Origin: Cristatella mucedo
Lineage: Eukaryota; Bryozoa; Phylactolaemata; Cristatellidae
DNA: 64,000 nt
NCBI GenBank assembly: GCA_009760855.2
Contig: WPIO01000360.1
Location: 1-64,000 of the forward strand
Direction: 5' to 3'
Shown: positions 1 through 9,905 of the stretch, piece by piece
How the letters are laid out: every line of letters starts with the position of its first letter
Numbering within the stretch: position 1 is the stretch's first letter
Notes under the pieces: model-generated
What the model was told of the DNA's origin: nothing
The model's database searches: none
What the model saw: only the letters and a program-made list of their open reading frames with translations
Position numbers and translations under genes: made by a program

Positions 1-19
1 TCTGTAAAACATACCCAAA

Positions 20-225
20 ATTTAAGCTCGATAATTGCGACTTTCCGACGAAGTGGCCTTCGCAAGGGCATGCTCGTCATTGTCAAATGGGACAACCGCG
101 TCGATGATAATTGCATTTGCTCGATAGTCGACGACGAGGTCCGGGCGCCGTGAACTGCCACTCACCTCAGGGCATCTGAAGTATCCAGCTTCGTCCACTG
201 TCTCAGGAAATCCGGTAGGGCTTTA
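20..225 (-). mobile_element. C-terminal fragment of a restriction-like-endonuclease (R2/NeSL-type) retrotransposon
   Basis: Read on the minus strand, this stretch is open for about 66 codons before a TAA. It contains RRPDLVVD, then about ten residues, then IIIDAVVPFDN, followed by an alanine/lysine-rich stretch. An RPD motif followed by a hydrophobic strand and D-x-x-V-P-F is the usual layout of the restriction-like endonuclease at the C-terminus of R2- and NeSL-type non-LTR retrotransposons. No initiating methionine is needed because it is a fragment, and the rest of the element would lie outside the window or be lost. Assignment is from motif memory only. Confidence 0.45.
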
Positions 226-269
226 AACGGACCATTTAGGATTTTGTCGTATTTGGCCCGGGTGGGGGG

Positions 270-2430
270 CAGGCATCATCGTAATAGTGGTAATAATAAT
301 GATAATAACAATAATACACTTGATAAAGCACCCTGAGAGAACTCGATCGCTTTCTAGGCCCTTTACATTTGCTGCAAAGGTAAATGCGATTGAATGGTGA
401 GTAATATCATGCTTGATCAACAACATGAATAACATGTTTAGGGGTGACATCCACAGGGTCAGCATGCAAGTGTGGTTAGTGGCAGCACACACATTGTCAG
501 CATGCATAAGCACGTGAAGGACGAAACACAGGGACCCACTGAATGCCGTCCTAAATGGGTGCGTTTCAAGCTCTTTTTAAGTGTGGTCAAATCAGGGGAT
601 GATCTGACGAAAGTCGGGAGTGAGCTCCAGGCTCTGGGAGCATACGAACTAAATGCACGGTCTCCGAAGGATTTGAGGTTTGTACGAGGTATTGGTAAAC
701 TGTTAGATTCTGAAAAGCTGGTGGTACGATGCTAGGCCTGGTGAGGAGTAGATCTGAGAGATAGGCTGGAGGCTAAGAATAAAGTGACCTAAAAATGAGC
801 GACAAAATCTTGAAGTCGATCCATGACGAGAGAATTCGAGGTGCTCGGATGCTGGAAGTAATCAAAGCAAAGGTAAAACTGAGTGTCATCCGCATAGAAG
901 TGAAAGCCTAGATTGTGCGTGGCAATCACATCGGCAAGTGCGAGAGTATAAGCCACGTAAAAAACGGGACCAAGCACAAAGCCCTGAGCTAACCCCACAT
1001 TTCACAGGTTCCTTGACTGATCTTTGTCCACTCATATCAGTACTCTGGAGTTTTCCATAAAGATAGGACCCGAAGCATTGAAATGCAGTGCCAATGATGC
1101 CCAGGTGAGATAAGAGGCACTCATGGACTTGGTGATCAATAGTATCAAAAGCTGCCGAGGGATCGAGCAAAACAAGTAGACTCAACTTAATCTACATTCC
1201 TAAGTCGGTCGTTATAAATCCGAAGCAATGTCGACTCGGTAGAGGGATTAGCTCTTAAACCAGACTGGAACTTATTAGCAGTTTTTGAAGTTTCAATGGA
1301 TGAGTTCAGCTGGAGTGCCACGATTCGTTCCTGTGTCTTTGATAGGAACAGTGGAAGGGAGATTAGGCTGAAGTTGCTCCAGTTCTCTTGGCATTGTGTT
1401 GCTTTCTTGAGAAGTGGCTTGACTATAGCCTTTTTGAACGGTACTGGGACATGACCTGAGGCCGATGAAACATCCATGATGTTAGTTATGCATGGAAGCA
1501 GCAGATCAATACGTCGTAGAAGCAGGGAGTGGGAATAGGGCCCAGAGGACTAGTTGTCCTATTTGATTGGGATACGAGCTTCAGGACGAGGTCACTAGTG
1601 ACCTTGGATGTAGACATTGAGGTGATGCTTGAAACTGAGGGCAATGATTCCAGGGGATGCTTCCATCTAAGGGATAGACTCCCTGATCTTGTCAATGGTT
1701 TTTGACAAAGAAGTTAGAGAAGCGATCAGCTATATCTTCCCAGGGGTCACTAGGTAAGGAGCTAACCTGGGATAGGTTAAGGAGCTGGTTGATTGTGGAA
1801 GTCAGCATTTTTGGATTGTGCATCTGTGATTCAACAATGTTTTTATAGAAGCTAGACTGGCCCTTTGCTAGGATAGATTGGTACGATCTACAGTAGTCCG
1901 TGTATGCCTGTCAATAGACAGTCAGTCCTGATCTTTTTTATACTTTTTCAAGCATAGTAGACCTAGCTAGTTCAATGTCTACGGTAAGCCAACCGCCGTC
2001 CGGTCTGACATTTAGTCACAGGCGCAAACTCATCGAGCGTGTCAGCTAGTGTCGTTTTGTAGCAATTTTGCAATGATGACAGGTCGGAAGGGGTATTGAA
2101 CAACAGAGGCGAAGCCGATATTCTCATACGGACAGTATTGATGTCAAAGGTCTCGAGTTTTACGATTCACAGAAATTTTAGCTGAGGAGTAGGAGTGCAC
2201 ACGTTGTAGACTGAATGAGATCTTCATGTGGTAAGATAAGCAGGATTTGGTAATAGTTGGTAATGACAAGGTGCAGTTGCATGAGAAAATTTGGTCGATT
2301 GTGCGACTTTGATGTGAGTAGGGCCATGCACATGATCCACATTTGACAATGAGTCAGTCAGAGCACAACAATTCGGTGCTGAAAGCATCGGTTAAGTTAT
2401 CAAAGTGGACGTTGTAACAATTCATAACGG
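270..2430 (-). mobile_element. L2-A LINE copy, 5'-truncated and broken
   Basis: Minus-strand relative of the better L2-like copy at 22385-24745. It includes the (TTA)n-type 3' end and tail hairpin at about 285-380, the reverse transcriptase in several frames between about 790 and 1700 (for example DPSAAFDTIDHQV, FHFYADDTQ), and the region before the reverse transcriptase at 1700-2000. Between about 2000 and 2430 the minus strand encodes what looks like the end of an APE-type endonuclease (VHFDNLTDA, then KISVNRKTRDL). Frameshifts and stops break every part, so it is inactive. It is the most 5'-complete copy of this LINE in the window. Confidence 0.85.
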
Positions 2431-2493
2431 GGAAAGATCGATTTCTTGCACGCCGAATCGCAATAAGATCCCGCGAAGGCTTCGGGGCGTTTT

Positions 2494-2699
2494 TCTTTTG
2501 TTAATTTATAATTTACGGATCTTGGCCACAACAACAGCATCCAGGAGTGCAAAGGAGCTACAATAACGAAACGATAAAAGTACGTACGAGCATACCTTTT
2601 GTTAATGCATAATTTAAGAATCTTGGCTACAGCAAGAGCATCTAGGAATGCAAGAGAGCTACGATAACGAAGCGATTAAAGGTACGCGCGAGCATAACT
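2494..2699. repeat. Tandem duplication, two units of about 103 bases
   Basis: Two adjacent diverged units, about 2494-2596 and 2597-2699. Each begins with a ttttgttaat-like stretch, passes through 'atcttggc-aca-ca' and 'ggagctac-ataacga', and ends in 'gtacg-gcgagcata'. No coding role is seen. Confidence 0.7.
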
Positions 2700-3354
2700 A
2701 ATACGCAGGTTACTAAGCGCCGGAGATTAAAAGCTGCCGGACCAGCTGACTGCCTGCTGTCAGAATAAGATTTGACAGCACGCACAAGACCGCCGCGAGG
2801 AACGTCGCGACGCGACGTAGTGCAAACCTCTACCCTACTGCGGTTAAAAGGCCCGGATTTTGCCACTGTTGCATTTAAACTCAGCGGCTTCAGAAACTCG
2901 CTGAAAATGGTAGTTAACCCAGCGTACGACGAAGTGGCGGTTGACATTTTGGACTCGCAGATGCACAACGCCTGCGGAGATGGCGAATGAAAGGGGGAGG
3001 ACGATCGGAGCGAGTGGGAAAAGCCGGTGCGTGCCTGCGTACCTGCGGCTCGCAAGTGTCAGGCCCGTACAGCGGCTGCCCAAAAAACCTAGAGAGACAG
3101 CCGGTAAAGAATAATATTGCTGTACGTGGGAGCCGTATCGCTGCTCTCTGGCACCGTCATCGTTGGTACTTTGGCCGGTAAGCTGTCAGCCAGCCAGCCA
3201 GCGTCTCCGTCTAGCGGCGTCAGTCGCGAGCGCTCTTGAAAAGAAAGGAAGCTGAAATTGACTAAGGCTCGCCGCGGCAAAGTACTGCGCCCAAGAAACG
3301 CAAGCAGCCGAGCCCTGTGCCACCGGCCTTTCAGCCATGGAAGTCTGCCCATGG
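2700..3354. other. Unassigned stretch upstream of the SRCR pseudogene
   Basis: Moderately GC-rich DNA with short overlapping open frames on both strands (for example plus 2772-2990), none with a recognisable domain. The frames overlap on both strands, as expected of GC-rich non-coding DNA. No exon homologous to exon 11 of the main SRCR gene was found here, so the upstream part of the pseudogene is missing or lies outside the window. Confidence 0.4.
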
Positions 3355-3524
3355 CACCGGCCATGTGTTGGAAGAAAGCACTGATGAGCTTGAAGCTGAA
3401 CGCCGTTTGCTTAAAGATGTGAAATGCAACGGCCGCGAAACTTCAATAGGCAGCTGCAGGCATGCTCAGGGTGCAAAAGCTGATAGGTGTTCGGATGGTG
3501 AACTACTGCTAATTCAATGCCTGG
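3355..3524 (+). pseudogene. Relic of SRCR second-half exon (matches exon 12)
   Basis: Open frame encoding HVLEESTDELEAERRLL and then DVKCNGRETSIGSC, lining up with DVKCLGIETSISSC of exon 12. It ends IQCLG with an intact GTAAGA donor at 3525. Four SRCR cysteines remain, but the extra cysteine of exons 7 and 12 is absent (ELEAERR). The position of the exon 12 acceptor (TTTACAG) reads 'atggcacc' here, so the normal acceptor AG is gone. The start is set by alignment only. Confidence 0.75.
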
Positions 3525-4832
3525 GTAAGACTGGTAGCTCTCTTGCCTCGTGGCTGTGAAGGCGTTGATGCAGCCGTGCAAAGCCTTCATTTGCATACAA
3601 ATGGGTTTAGTGGATGCTTTACGGAAATGAATTTGTTTTATCAGGGTTGGATAGTACTGGACTTAATAATCGTCTGAAAAATTGCTTTGGGAATGCTAAG
3701 AGCAGGAGCTTGCAAAGCGACTTCCAACTTGGTTGCTCATTCTGCAGCTCTCAGTCATCCATGCAGCTGCTTGAGTCGTGGCTCCTAAACTTACAGCGAA
3801 GGCCAAAATTCTAGAGACAGCCAGAAAAGTTCCGGTTATCTGTGGCATCGTGAATCCTTCCTGATTTATGCATACCACTTTGCTTCATCTCGATTGCTTC
3901 AAGCGGACCATAAAATTGCTGCCAGTATTCTAGGTCACGAGTGACTGATTTGCAGTAATTGGCAATAGCAATATATTCCCATCCGAAGCCCCAAAAATAA
4001 CCTGCAATGGCTTCTTATGAAGAGCTTCCATACGATTTTGGCAGGGTCGAGTAGGGCCTCTCGAACATATTGTTTAGCTGTCGAGGGAGTGTGGCTGGAG
4101 CTGCTAAAGATCTGACTCGCCGACTTTTATAGACTAGTGGTAGCATCAAATAACCCCAGAAAAGGGTCTTCAAAAGGTAGCAGATTTCACACTGAAAAGT
4201 CGAACTTGATGGTAGAGAATGGCTTATTCACAAAGCCAAGGTGGCAGGTAATTGATGCTGCAGCAGGATTTCCCCTCGGAATAACAGCTTCCACTCTGCC
4301 CGGCGAAAAACATCCATATTGAATAACAATAATTGATCTGAGCAATTAAAGCTCAAATTGTTCGAATAAAGGTATGCATCGAATGATCAAAATCTTTCGT
4401 TCAAAAGCCTTACAAACTTTATTCAAGCTTAAAGTTTGCAACTCAGCTTGGCTCCCTCAGTGAAGAACGATTATTCTAAATGTGTGGTACCTTTACGAAG
4501 TATACGATTGACCGTTACTTGCGGATAGAAAATTATTTACGTATCTTCAACTGGTAGTATTTAGCAAATTTTCTTGCCACATCGGTTAGTCTCAGTAGCT
4601 GTTTTTTATTTCATATTTTGAGATAGAGTAAGTCTGTGTATGACTACTTTTGCTTTGACTTGACTGCTCTACTGCAATTCAGGCATAACGTTATGTGTTG
4701 CTACTACTGTGTGTGCTAGAATGCTAGATAATTATTATTCACAAGAAATGCAGGCGAAGGAAATTCCAGTGTTCCGACTGAATTACAACAGCTCGTTTAG
4801 GAACAATAAAAGTTCTCTACTCTCAATTATTA
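3525..4832. other. First intron of the SRCR pseudogene, nothing recognised
   Basis: The first 50 bases still weakly resemble the intron after exons 7 and 12. There is a faint resemblance between about 3690-3880 and 58400-58620. Short open frames (3614-3814, 4137-4322, plus strand) have no recognisable domain. Confidence 0.4.
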
Positions 4833-4985
4833 CTAATAATAAAAATGAACATTAATATAATACATTCGATTAAGCGCTCTCAGAGAACTCAGTCTCTTTC
4901 TGGGCACTTTACATATGCAGCGAAGGAAACATGTAAGAATGGCTAGTGATGGCATGCTCAATGACAATAAGTTATTGAGACAGTG
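4833..4985 (-). mobile_element. L2-A 3' tail
   Basis: Contains the reverse complement of the L2-A end: AT-rich repeat, hairpin arms around 'cagagaactcagtctcttt', then 'tttacatatgcagcgaagg'. It is a 5'-truncated insertion of about 150 bases within the pseudogene's first intron. Confidence 0.75.
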
Positions 4986-5151
4986 GTATGTACACAGGCA
5001 GAGCTTGGATCTCATGATTCGAAACTGTTACCTTGGTTACGTTTCCAGAACAGCAGGCATTTTGAACACAAAGCCGTAGATTTTCATTTTCTAATAGAAA
5101 ATCTCGCCGATACGTAGAGGACATGAACTTGCATTTCCTTTGATTTTGTAG

Positions 5152-5175
5152 ATTCTGTGGAACAACGAACGAGAG
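5152..5175 (+). pseudogene. Relic of the 24-base microexon (matches exon 13)
   Basis: Lies between TTTTGTAG and GTACGA. In phase 1 it encodes DSVEQRTR plus the first base of a glycine codon, against DSLEQRTR in exon 13. Length, phase and both splice sites are conserved, which supports the reality of the microexon in both copies. Confidence 0.7.
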
Positions 5176-5515
5176 GTACGAGTTTGTGGCAGGCAGAACC
5201 AGATTTGAGCACATCTACTCCATTTATCTGCTCCAGCAGCTTGAGTTGGTTTATTGCTTTCCTACTAAGGGCATTTAGTGTCGCAATTGCAAGCAGGTAT
5301 CTTGGCTTAAGAGAGTGTCCAAAGTGCATGATGTTGCCAACAATGCTCCGATATGGCTTGATTAAGACAATAAAGATATAGTAAACACACGTACACAATA
5401 CGCATGGCACGTGTGAATGAAGGAATGAGAATTTTAGCCGATACCTTGTATTCAAAGAAGCGCTGGAGGGAATTAATGACTGTTGTGTGGACGTATGCAA
5501 TTTATTGTTCTGCAG

Positions 5516-5654
5516 GCCTTCGCCTAGCCTATGGAATTAGTAATGCAACTGGAGTCGTCCAGCTTTACGTGAATGAAGCGTGGCAGACTGTCTGCAGCTT
5601 GCATTCGTGGAGATTTACCGAGGCCTTGGTCGTGTGCCGTCAGCTTGGTGTCAG
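5516..5654 (+). pseudogene. SRCR first-half exon relic, itself intact (matches exon 14)
   Basis: Preceded by TTCTGCAG and followed by GTACGT. It encodes GLRLAYGISNATGVVQLYV, a conserved tryptophan, and ends VVCRQLGV with phase 2. It has the same 139-base length as exon 14 and no damage. Both first-half cysteines are present. It is pseudogenic only by association with the broken last exon. Confidence 0.8.
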
Positions 5655-5989
5655 GTACGTCTAGCCGAATGATGACACGATAACATCATTTTGACTGTGC
5701 CGGAAGTGATGCCACATTTGATTTTATGCAGATTATATGTACTGTGGCTGAATTTGTGCTCTGATCTCTCCTTGCTTTCAAGCATTGTAGTTTCTCTTAA
5801 CTCACACTCTGCATGTATTTCTGCCCCTATGAACTTGAATGAAGGAACTTTCTCAAATTGGTAACTGGTAAAACAGCATACTATTTCGGGGTCAACCTAG
5901 CGTTTCTCAAAAATTAAAAAACCAAAACCCTAAAACGATCTCAGTCAGCTAGCTTATATTCTGTACTATCTGCATGCTATCTAGGTGTC

Positions 5990-7000
5990 TTGTTTCAAAG
6001 TTACTTGTTAGTAGACGACCATATCAGCTCCAGTATCAAGCCTACATTCATTATACAAATGACACCAAACAATTTAGGCCTTCATAGACAGGAAAAGTGG
6101 CACATCGGAGTTATTCTAAGCATTTTGGAAATCCCATCTAGTCCTCTGTTATTCACGAGTCGAAGGTCTTCTATCTTGTACAATTGAGCGTTTTAGTTAA
6201 TTTAAAACTAAAGAACTTAGCATTTGTGTAGTGAACGTCACAATTGCCAATTTTATCACTTCTTGCTGACTCATTGGATCTCCGTCGACTTGTTTGTATC
6301 GAATTTTAGGTTTTTCATATTTGACTTTCGGTCTCTTCCTTCATTTACTCCGGCCAGCCTATCCAAACTACTTGCCAAACTGGCTTGTCATTGTTCCACT
6401 GGCTCTTCCGACTCAAATCGCTTAACTATGCCTCCGATCAACCTCATATTCTTTGGTAACCACGTCTTAAGTTTGCATGCTTACAAAGCTTGCTACTCGC
6501 AATTAATTGACTTGAAGACATTTAGGAAGAAGCCGAAACACTGAAAGACGTTTTCCCAGTTTTTGCTGGGTCACTGCCAATTCACTCGCACACATGTACA
6601 TGCAACTACATTTTCCTAATTATTATGGTGGCCTACGAGAACTTGGTCTCTATCTACGCACCTCATATTTTCCGAAAGGCTGGATGTATCGATCTTAATC
6701 GTTGAAGTCGAGCACCTTACCCTCTAGGCCTTTGGTTCTCAACCTTGCTAATGAAGCTACCCTTTATTACAGTTCCTAATGTTGTGGCGACCCCAACTAT
6801 AAGAACATTTTCAAAAAATTTGGAAATGCGTCTTTTTCGATGGTCTTAAGTGACCCCTGTGAAACTTTCGTTCGGCCCTCAAAGAGGTTGCGACCCATAG
6901 GTCAAGAACCGTTGCTCTAGGCCAAACCAGGATCGTAAGCCAAGTTACATGCTTCCATTGCAGTATATGTAAAGGGCTTTGAAAGAGATTGACTTGTCTT
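5990..7000 (+). mobile_element. Old L2-like LINE fragment, split by a hAT insertion
   Basis: Begins with 'tagacgaccatatcagctcc', matching the L2-A reverse transcriptase around LDDHISS. It continues through a degenerate C-terminus at about 6360-6545 (INLIFFGNHVLSLHAYKA against the L2-A LKSFGDHAFSSYAPKA). A tail with 'atgtaaagggctttgaaagagattga' lies at about 6972-6997. The SPIN-like element at 6730-6914 sits inside it, so the LINE is the older of the two. Confidence 0.65.
6730..6914. mobile_element. hAT miniature element resembling SPACE INVADERS (SPIN)
   Basis: A 185-base element flanked by a perfect 8-base direct repeat, CTCTAGGC (6722-6729 and 6915-6922), the target-site length of hAT transposons. 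Its ends are imperfect inverted repeats around GGTTCTCAACC. The interior carries TACAGTTCCTAATGTTGTGG, GCGACCCC, TCGATGGTCTTAAGTGACCC and GGTTGCGACCC. These are the landmark stretches of the SPIN/Charlie-like nonautonomous hAT family known from vertebrates and some invertebrates. It has no coding capacity. The family call rests on memory of the consensus; hAT identity is firmer. Confidence 0.75.
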
Positions 7001-7045
7001 AGCATGGTAAACCAATGTCTTACAGTACTCTCCAACTGCCGACTA

Positions 7046-7320
7046 TGGCACATCTTTTTCAGCGGTCCTGAACTGCTACTTCTATGCTACTCACTACCTC
7101 AACTGCTCTCCTAACTCTGCTATGCTTCCCACTTTCTCTTTGTTGCGTGAGACGAAGTCTGTTGGCTACCGAATGCGTACCGAAAACCGCTTAGGCTGTG
7201 AGTGCGCTATACAGAACTCTCCTGCGTAACACCCACATGGTCTTTATGACTTTGTGGAGTTACTGACGGAGATACATTACATTACATACATACATTACAT
7301 TACATTACATTACACCACAT
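7046..7320 (+). mobile_element. LINE-B 3' tail with (ACATT)n
   Basis: The segment with 'ctatgcttcccactttctc' and 'cgtgagacgaagt' is repeated at 14770-14930, directly after the LINE-B reverse transcriptase. The continuation 'acccacatggt-ttatg-gtttgtggagttac' recurs near 20400 and 54300. It ends in an (ACATT)n run at about 7276-7320, which looks like this LINE's own simple-repeat tail. Confidence 0.65.
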
Positions 7321-7377
7321 TAATATGCTATCACTTTCAAACATGTCTCAGTACGTAATGGCACCTATTCGCTTTAG

Positions 7378-7576
7378 CACGATCTAGTTCGGCTCAACAA
7401 CATTCGGAAAGTTCGATAGAACTGCATAGAGCATCACACTTGAAAGCTTTCTAAGTTTCTCATTCAAGTGCAATGGAAACGAGCCGAGCTTCTTGGACTG
7501 CCAGAACATTCAAGCAGTCAATGATCGAGCCTGTGGAAGCACCGCTTTACAGGCAGCCGAAGTCAATTACACGTAG
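7378..7576 (+). pseudogene. SRCR second-half terminal exon relic with two in-frame stops (matches exon 15)
   Basis: After the acceptor CTTTAG the reading frame set by the preceding exon gives S-T-I-stop, then GSTTFGKFDRTA-stop, then SITLESFLSFSFKCNGNEP, and ends AAEVNYT-stop. This aligns residue by residue with exon 15 (SIVLNSFTSNSFYCYGNEP, ending AAQVNC-stop). The stops at 7385 and 7427 and the loss of the last cysteine mark it as dead. Confidence 0.8.
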
Positions 7577-7965
7577 ACGAGCCAAGCTAGTGTGCTAACC
7601 AGCCGCTAATAGGCCATAATGTTTTTCAGAAACACGATTGCATGGTTTCACAGGTGCAATTCTAAAGAATAAGGTTGTTCATTCAGCAGTACTTGGTCAA
7701 TCAAATCAAGACCAATAGTAAATCTTTCTCATCTTGTGCCAAGAACCAAACCGTTATTCAATGTTTGCCAGCAACTCCAGAGTCAGAATCCAGTGATGTC
7801 CTTAAAGGCAATCCATTATTGACGGATTGCCTTCCATGCAATCCATCAAACTGCACTCCAGCAGGCCAGGCAAGCTTGTTTGAACACCACATGGTTGAAA
7901 GGTACTCTTGAAGCCACCCAGAACGCTTTTGTAAGATCCATAAGACTTCTAACACATATGCATAT
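7577..7965 (+). repeat. 3' flank shared with the main SRCR gene
   Basis: Patchy similarity to 61087-61450. Examples are 'cattcagcagtacttggtcaat' (7680) against 'cattcaacagtccttggtcaat' (61194), 'ccttccatgcaatccatc' against 'ccttccatgcaatcgatc', and 'cttgaagccacccagaac' against 'cttgaagccattcagagc'. It marks the outer part of the duplication that produced the two SRCR copies. Confidence 0.7.
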
Positions 7966-8354
7966 AGTCTTCTTACGGAACTGTTATAATCAAGCCATGT
8001 TAAAACTTTTGGAAAGATACCGACGCTCTCTTCAAGCGGAGTGTAAAATATTTGGCTATTTTTATATATATTTGATGAACACGAGTGGCAATGGGTCATG
8101 GTTTATAGGCAGGCACTAACGGTACCAAAACACATTATCTCTTGCCTAACTGAAAGAGATCTACCTTGGATTAGCTTGGCTTTTATTTGGTTGCTTTTAT
8201 TTGCCTGACTTTATTACTAGCATGTCTTGATGTTAACTAATTGTGTATTTTTACTTGATCTGACAGACTATGCAATTTGTAAACGATCTTCATTTAAATA
8301 AATCTCAAAAGATAGTTGGCTTGTAGTATTAGGGTGCATTTCTAGTTTTCTTCA

Positions 8355-8515
8355 GGTCAGTCGAGTAACGGTTGCTATTAGAAGCTCGCACCCAACGAGT
8401 TTGAATCTCGTTGCTCAAGTTTCGGTTTGAATGGTTTCTAAGCTAATGCAAAGTGCTTAGAATTAAACTGAGTTCTCCGAGGGTGCAATATCGAATGTAT
8501 TATTATTAACAATAT
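8355..8515 (+). mobile_element. Degenerate tRNA-derived SINE with LINE-type tail
   Basis: Contains a weak B-box-like 'gagtttgaatctcgttg', then a body, then a tail 'aaagtgcttagaattaaactgagttctccgagggtgcaat' that keeps the outline of the L2-A/SINE hairpin, and ends in (ATT)n. The A box is poorly preserved. Confidence 0.5.
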
Positions 8516-9479
8516 TAATATTAGGATTAATTTTAGTAAGCACTTAACCAATCTGTCATCCGGTTAGCTTGTAAAGAACGACCCACTTCATAGATGTTCT
8601 TCAGAGGCTAGTAGGACTGTAGGCTATTTCACAGCATTATCATTGCTTGAACTAGGAGTCCAAAATTTGATCTCACCTATTCATTTTCTGCTTGGATGCG
8701 ATCTTGCAACCGGTCCGTAAATTCCGGCTTCCTAGAAGTAAAAATTTGTCCAGTTGAACTTTAAGAAGTCTGGCCTCAATCGGTAGCAGGGCTTGCCAAA
8801 AGCGATATTCTTCTCTGAAAACTGCAAAAATTAATATGTTAATGCTTTCGTCGGGAGAGATAGATGCTTTAGTCAAGCTAAACTTGATATTTTCCTGACT
8901 GTGTAGAGGATGATTAACTGGCTTGGGCGACTCCAAACGTGGTCTGGAACTTCACCTTACTTCTTTCTGGAACTTCACTTTACTCCTTTTTGGTATTACG
9001 CTGACATCTTCACTGTGAATGTTAATGAACTCTCCTTGGATATGCTACTGAAAACACTTCCTACGATGTCACCTCACCGTTAGTCAATACTGACTGGCAG
9101 GCCTTTTCATCGGGTTAGTAAGAACTTCCGTCACTATGTGCCCTATTACTAACAGCTCCTGAGCAGTCTTGATCTGTGCGAAACTGCCCACACACATTTA
9201 GCAGTGGGGACGAGCTAGATTTTTGTTGGCCCATGGCAATTCGCGAAGGCTTCATTTAGCATGACAAGGAAAGACAAACATTCCGCGATTTCCGAGATAC
9301 GTTTGAATAGTACGTGCTAGCTCAGAAGATTCCGTCAGATCTCCATAAAGTCTTATTTCTGAGTTCTATTGGAGCTAAGGCATAGGCACTGCTGCCTAGC
9401 CTTGTATCACCGGCGAAACCGTCGGATAAGAGCCAGTTGGAACTCACACAGGTGCTGCCGGACCATCATATGCCCGTAA
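8516..9479. other. Intergenic stretch without recognised content
   Basis: The only notable frame is an 87-codon minus-strand frame at 8673-8936 with no recognisable domain. No splice-bounded SRCR exon was found here. Confidence 0.4.
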
Positions 9480-9611
9480 CTCTCAAAATTGATGAGACTT
9501 AAAAGTTCCATCAATACATGCAGCAAAGGAATTGAGAGAATTTGACGTGCTCGAGGGTTGTGAGGGATCAAAGCAAAGGTACAACCAAGTGCCAACAGTT
9601 TAGAAGTGAAA
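9480..9611 (-). mobile_element. L2-A fragment (reverse transcriptase part)
   Basis: Matches the minus-strand L2-A copy around 'gcatgcagcaa-gagttgagag' through 'gggatcaaagcaaaggtaca' and 'gaagtgaaagcctaga'. It ends abruptly where the hAT fragment begins. Confidence 0.7.
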
Positions 9612-9905
9612 GCCTAGATCAGAGGTCGGCAAACTTTTTGGATTATTAGGACATTTCATGAGTTTAAATACGTACACTAGGCCAGAAGGAACAGTGTGTC
9701 CAAGGAAAGGTTTTTTTATACAAAAGTATAGTTTGCTCAATGGTAAACATGATGGTACATCTTCTTAGAGAGGGCAACAATATCAGGTTCTGATAATGAG
9801 GAGTTCAGCAGCAGAATGTTTATTAGGATGATTGTCAGTGAGGTGAGAGCACAGGTTGTTCTTAGAAAACTTTACCTTGGAGAACAGCTGCTCGCAGGAT
9901 CAAGA
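9612..9905 (-). mobile_element. hAT transposon 3' fragment
   Basis: Starts with a CAGAGGTCGGCAAAC terminus typical of hAT inverted repeats. About 200 bases inward, the minus strand encodes EQLFSKVKFSKNNLCSHLTD and then NHPNKHSAAELLI. This is the layout of the hAT C-terminal dimerisation region (F/S-K-K/L--K-R-SLTD). Only the last portion remains. Confidence 0.6.

Larger units (their letters stand above)
3355..7576 (+). pseudogene. Decayed 3' end of an SRCR receptor paralogue (four exon relics)
   Basis: Four exon relics match exons 12-15 of the main SRCR gene in order, strand, length and splice phase: about 3355-3524, 5152-5175, 5516-5654 and 7378-7576. The second and third relics are the same lengths as their counterparts (24 and 139 bases) and keep splice sites. 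Decay is clear. The first relic has lost its acceptor AG, and the last has in-frame TAG codons at 7385-7387 and 7427-7429. The terminal cysteine is changed to tyrosine, followed by Thr and a stop. The last intron has swollen from 116 bases in the main gene to 1723 by L2, SPIN and LINE-B insertions. Similarity continues past the stop to about 7960, so the original duplication included the 3' flank. A transcribed gene with a different 3' end cannot be excluded. Confidence 0.8.

Noticed and set aside
2772-2990. 72-codon plus frame as a small gene or pseudogene exon
   Set aside because: Overlapped by frames of similar length on the minus strand, with no domain and no SRCR match.
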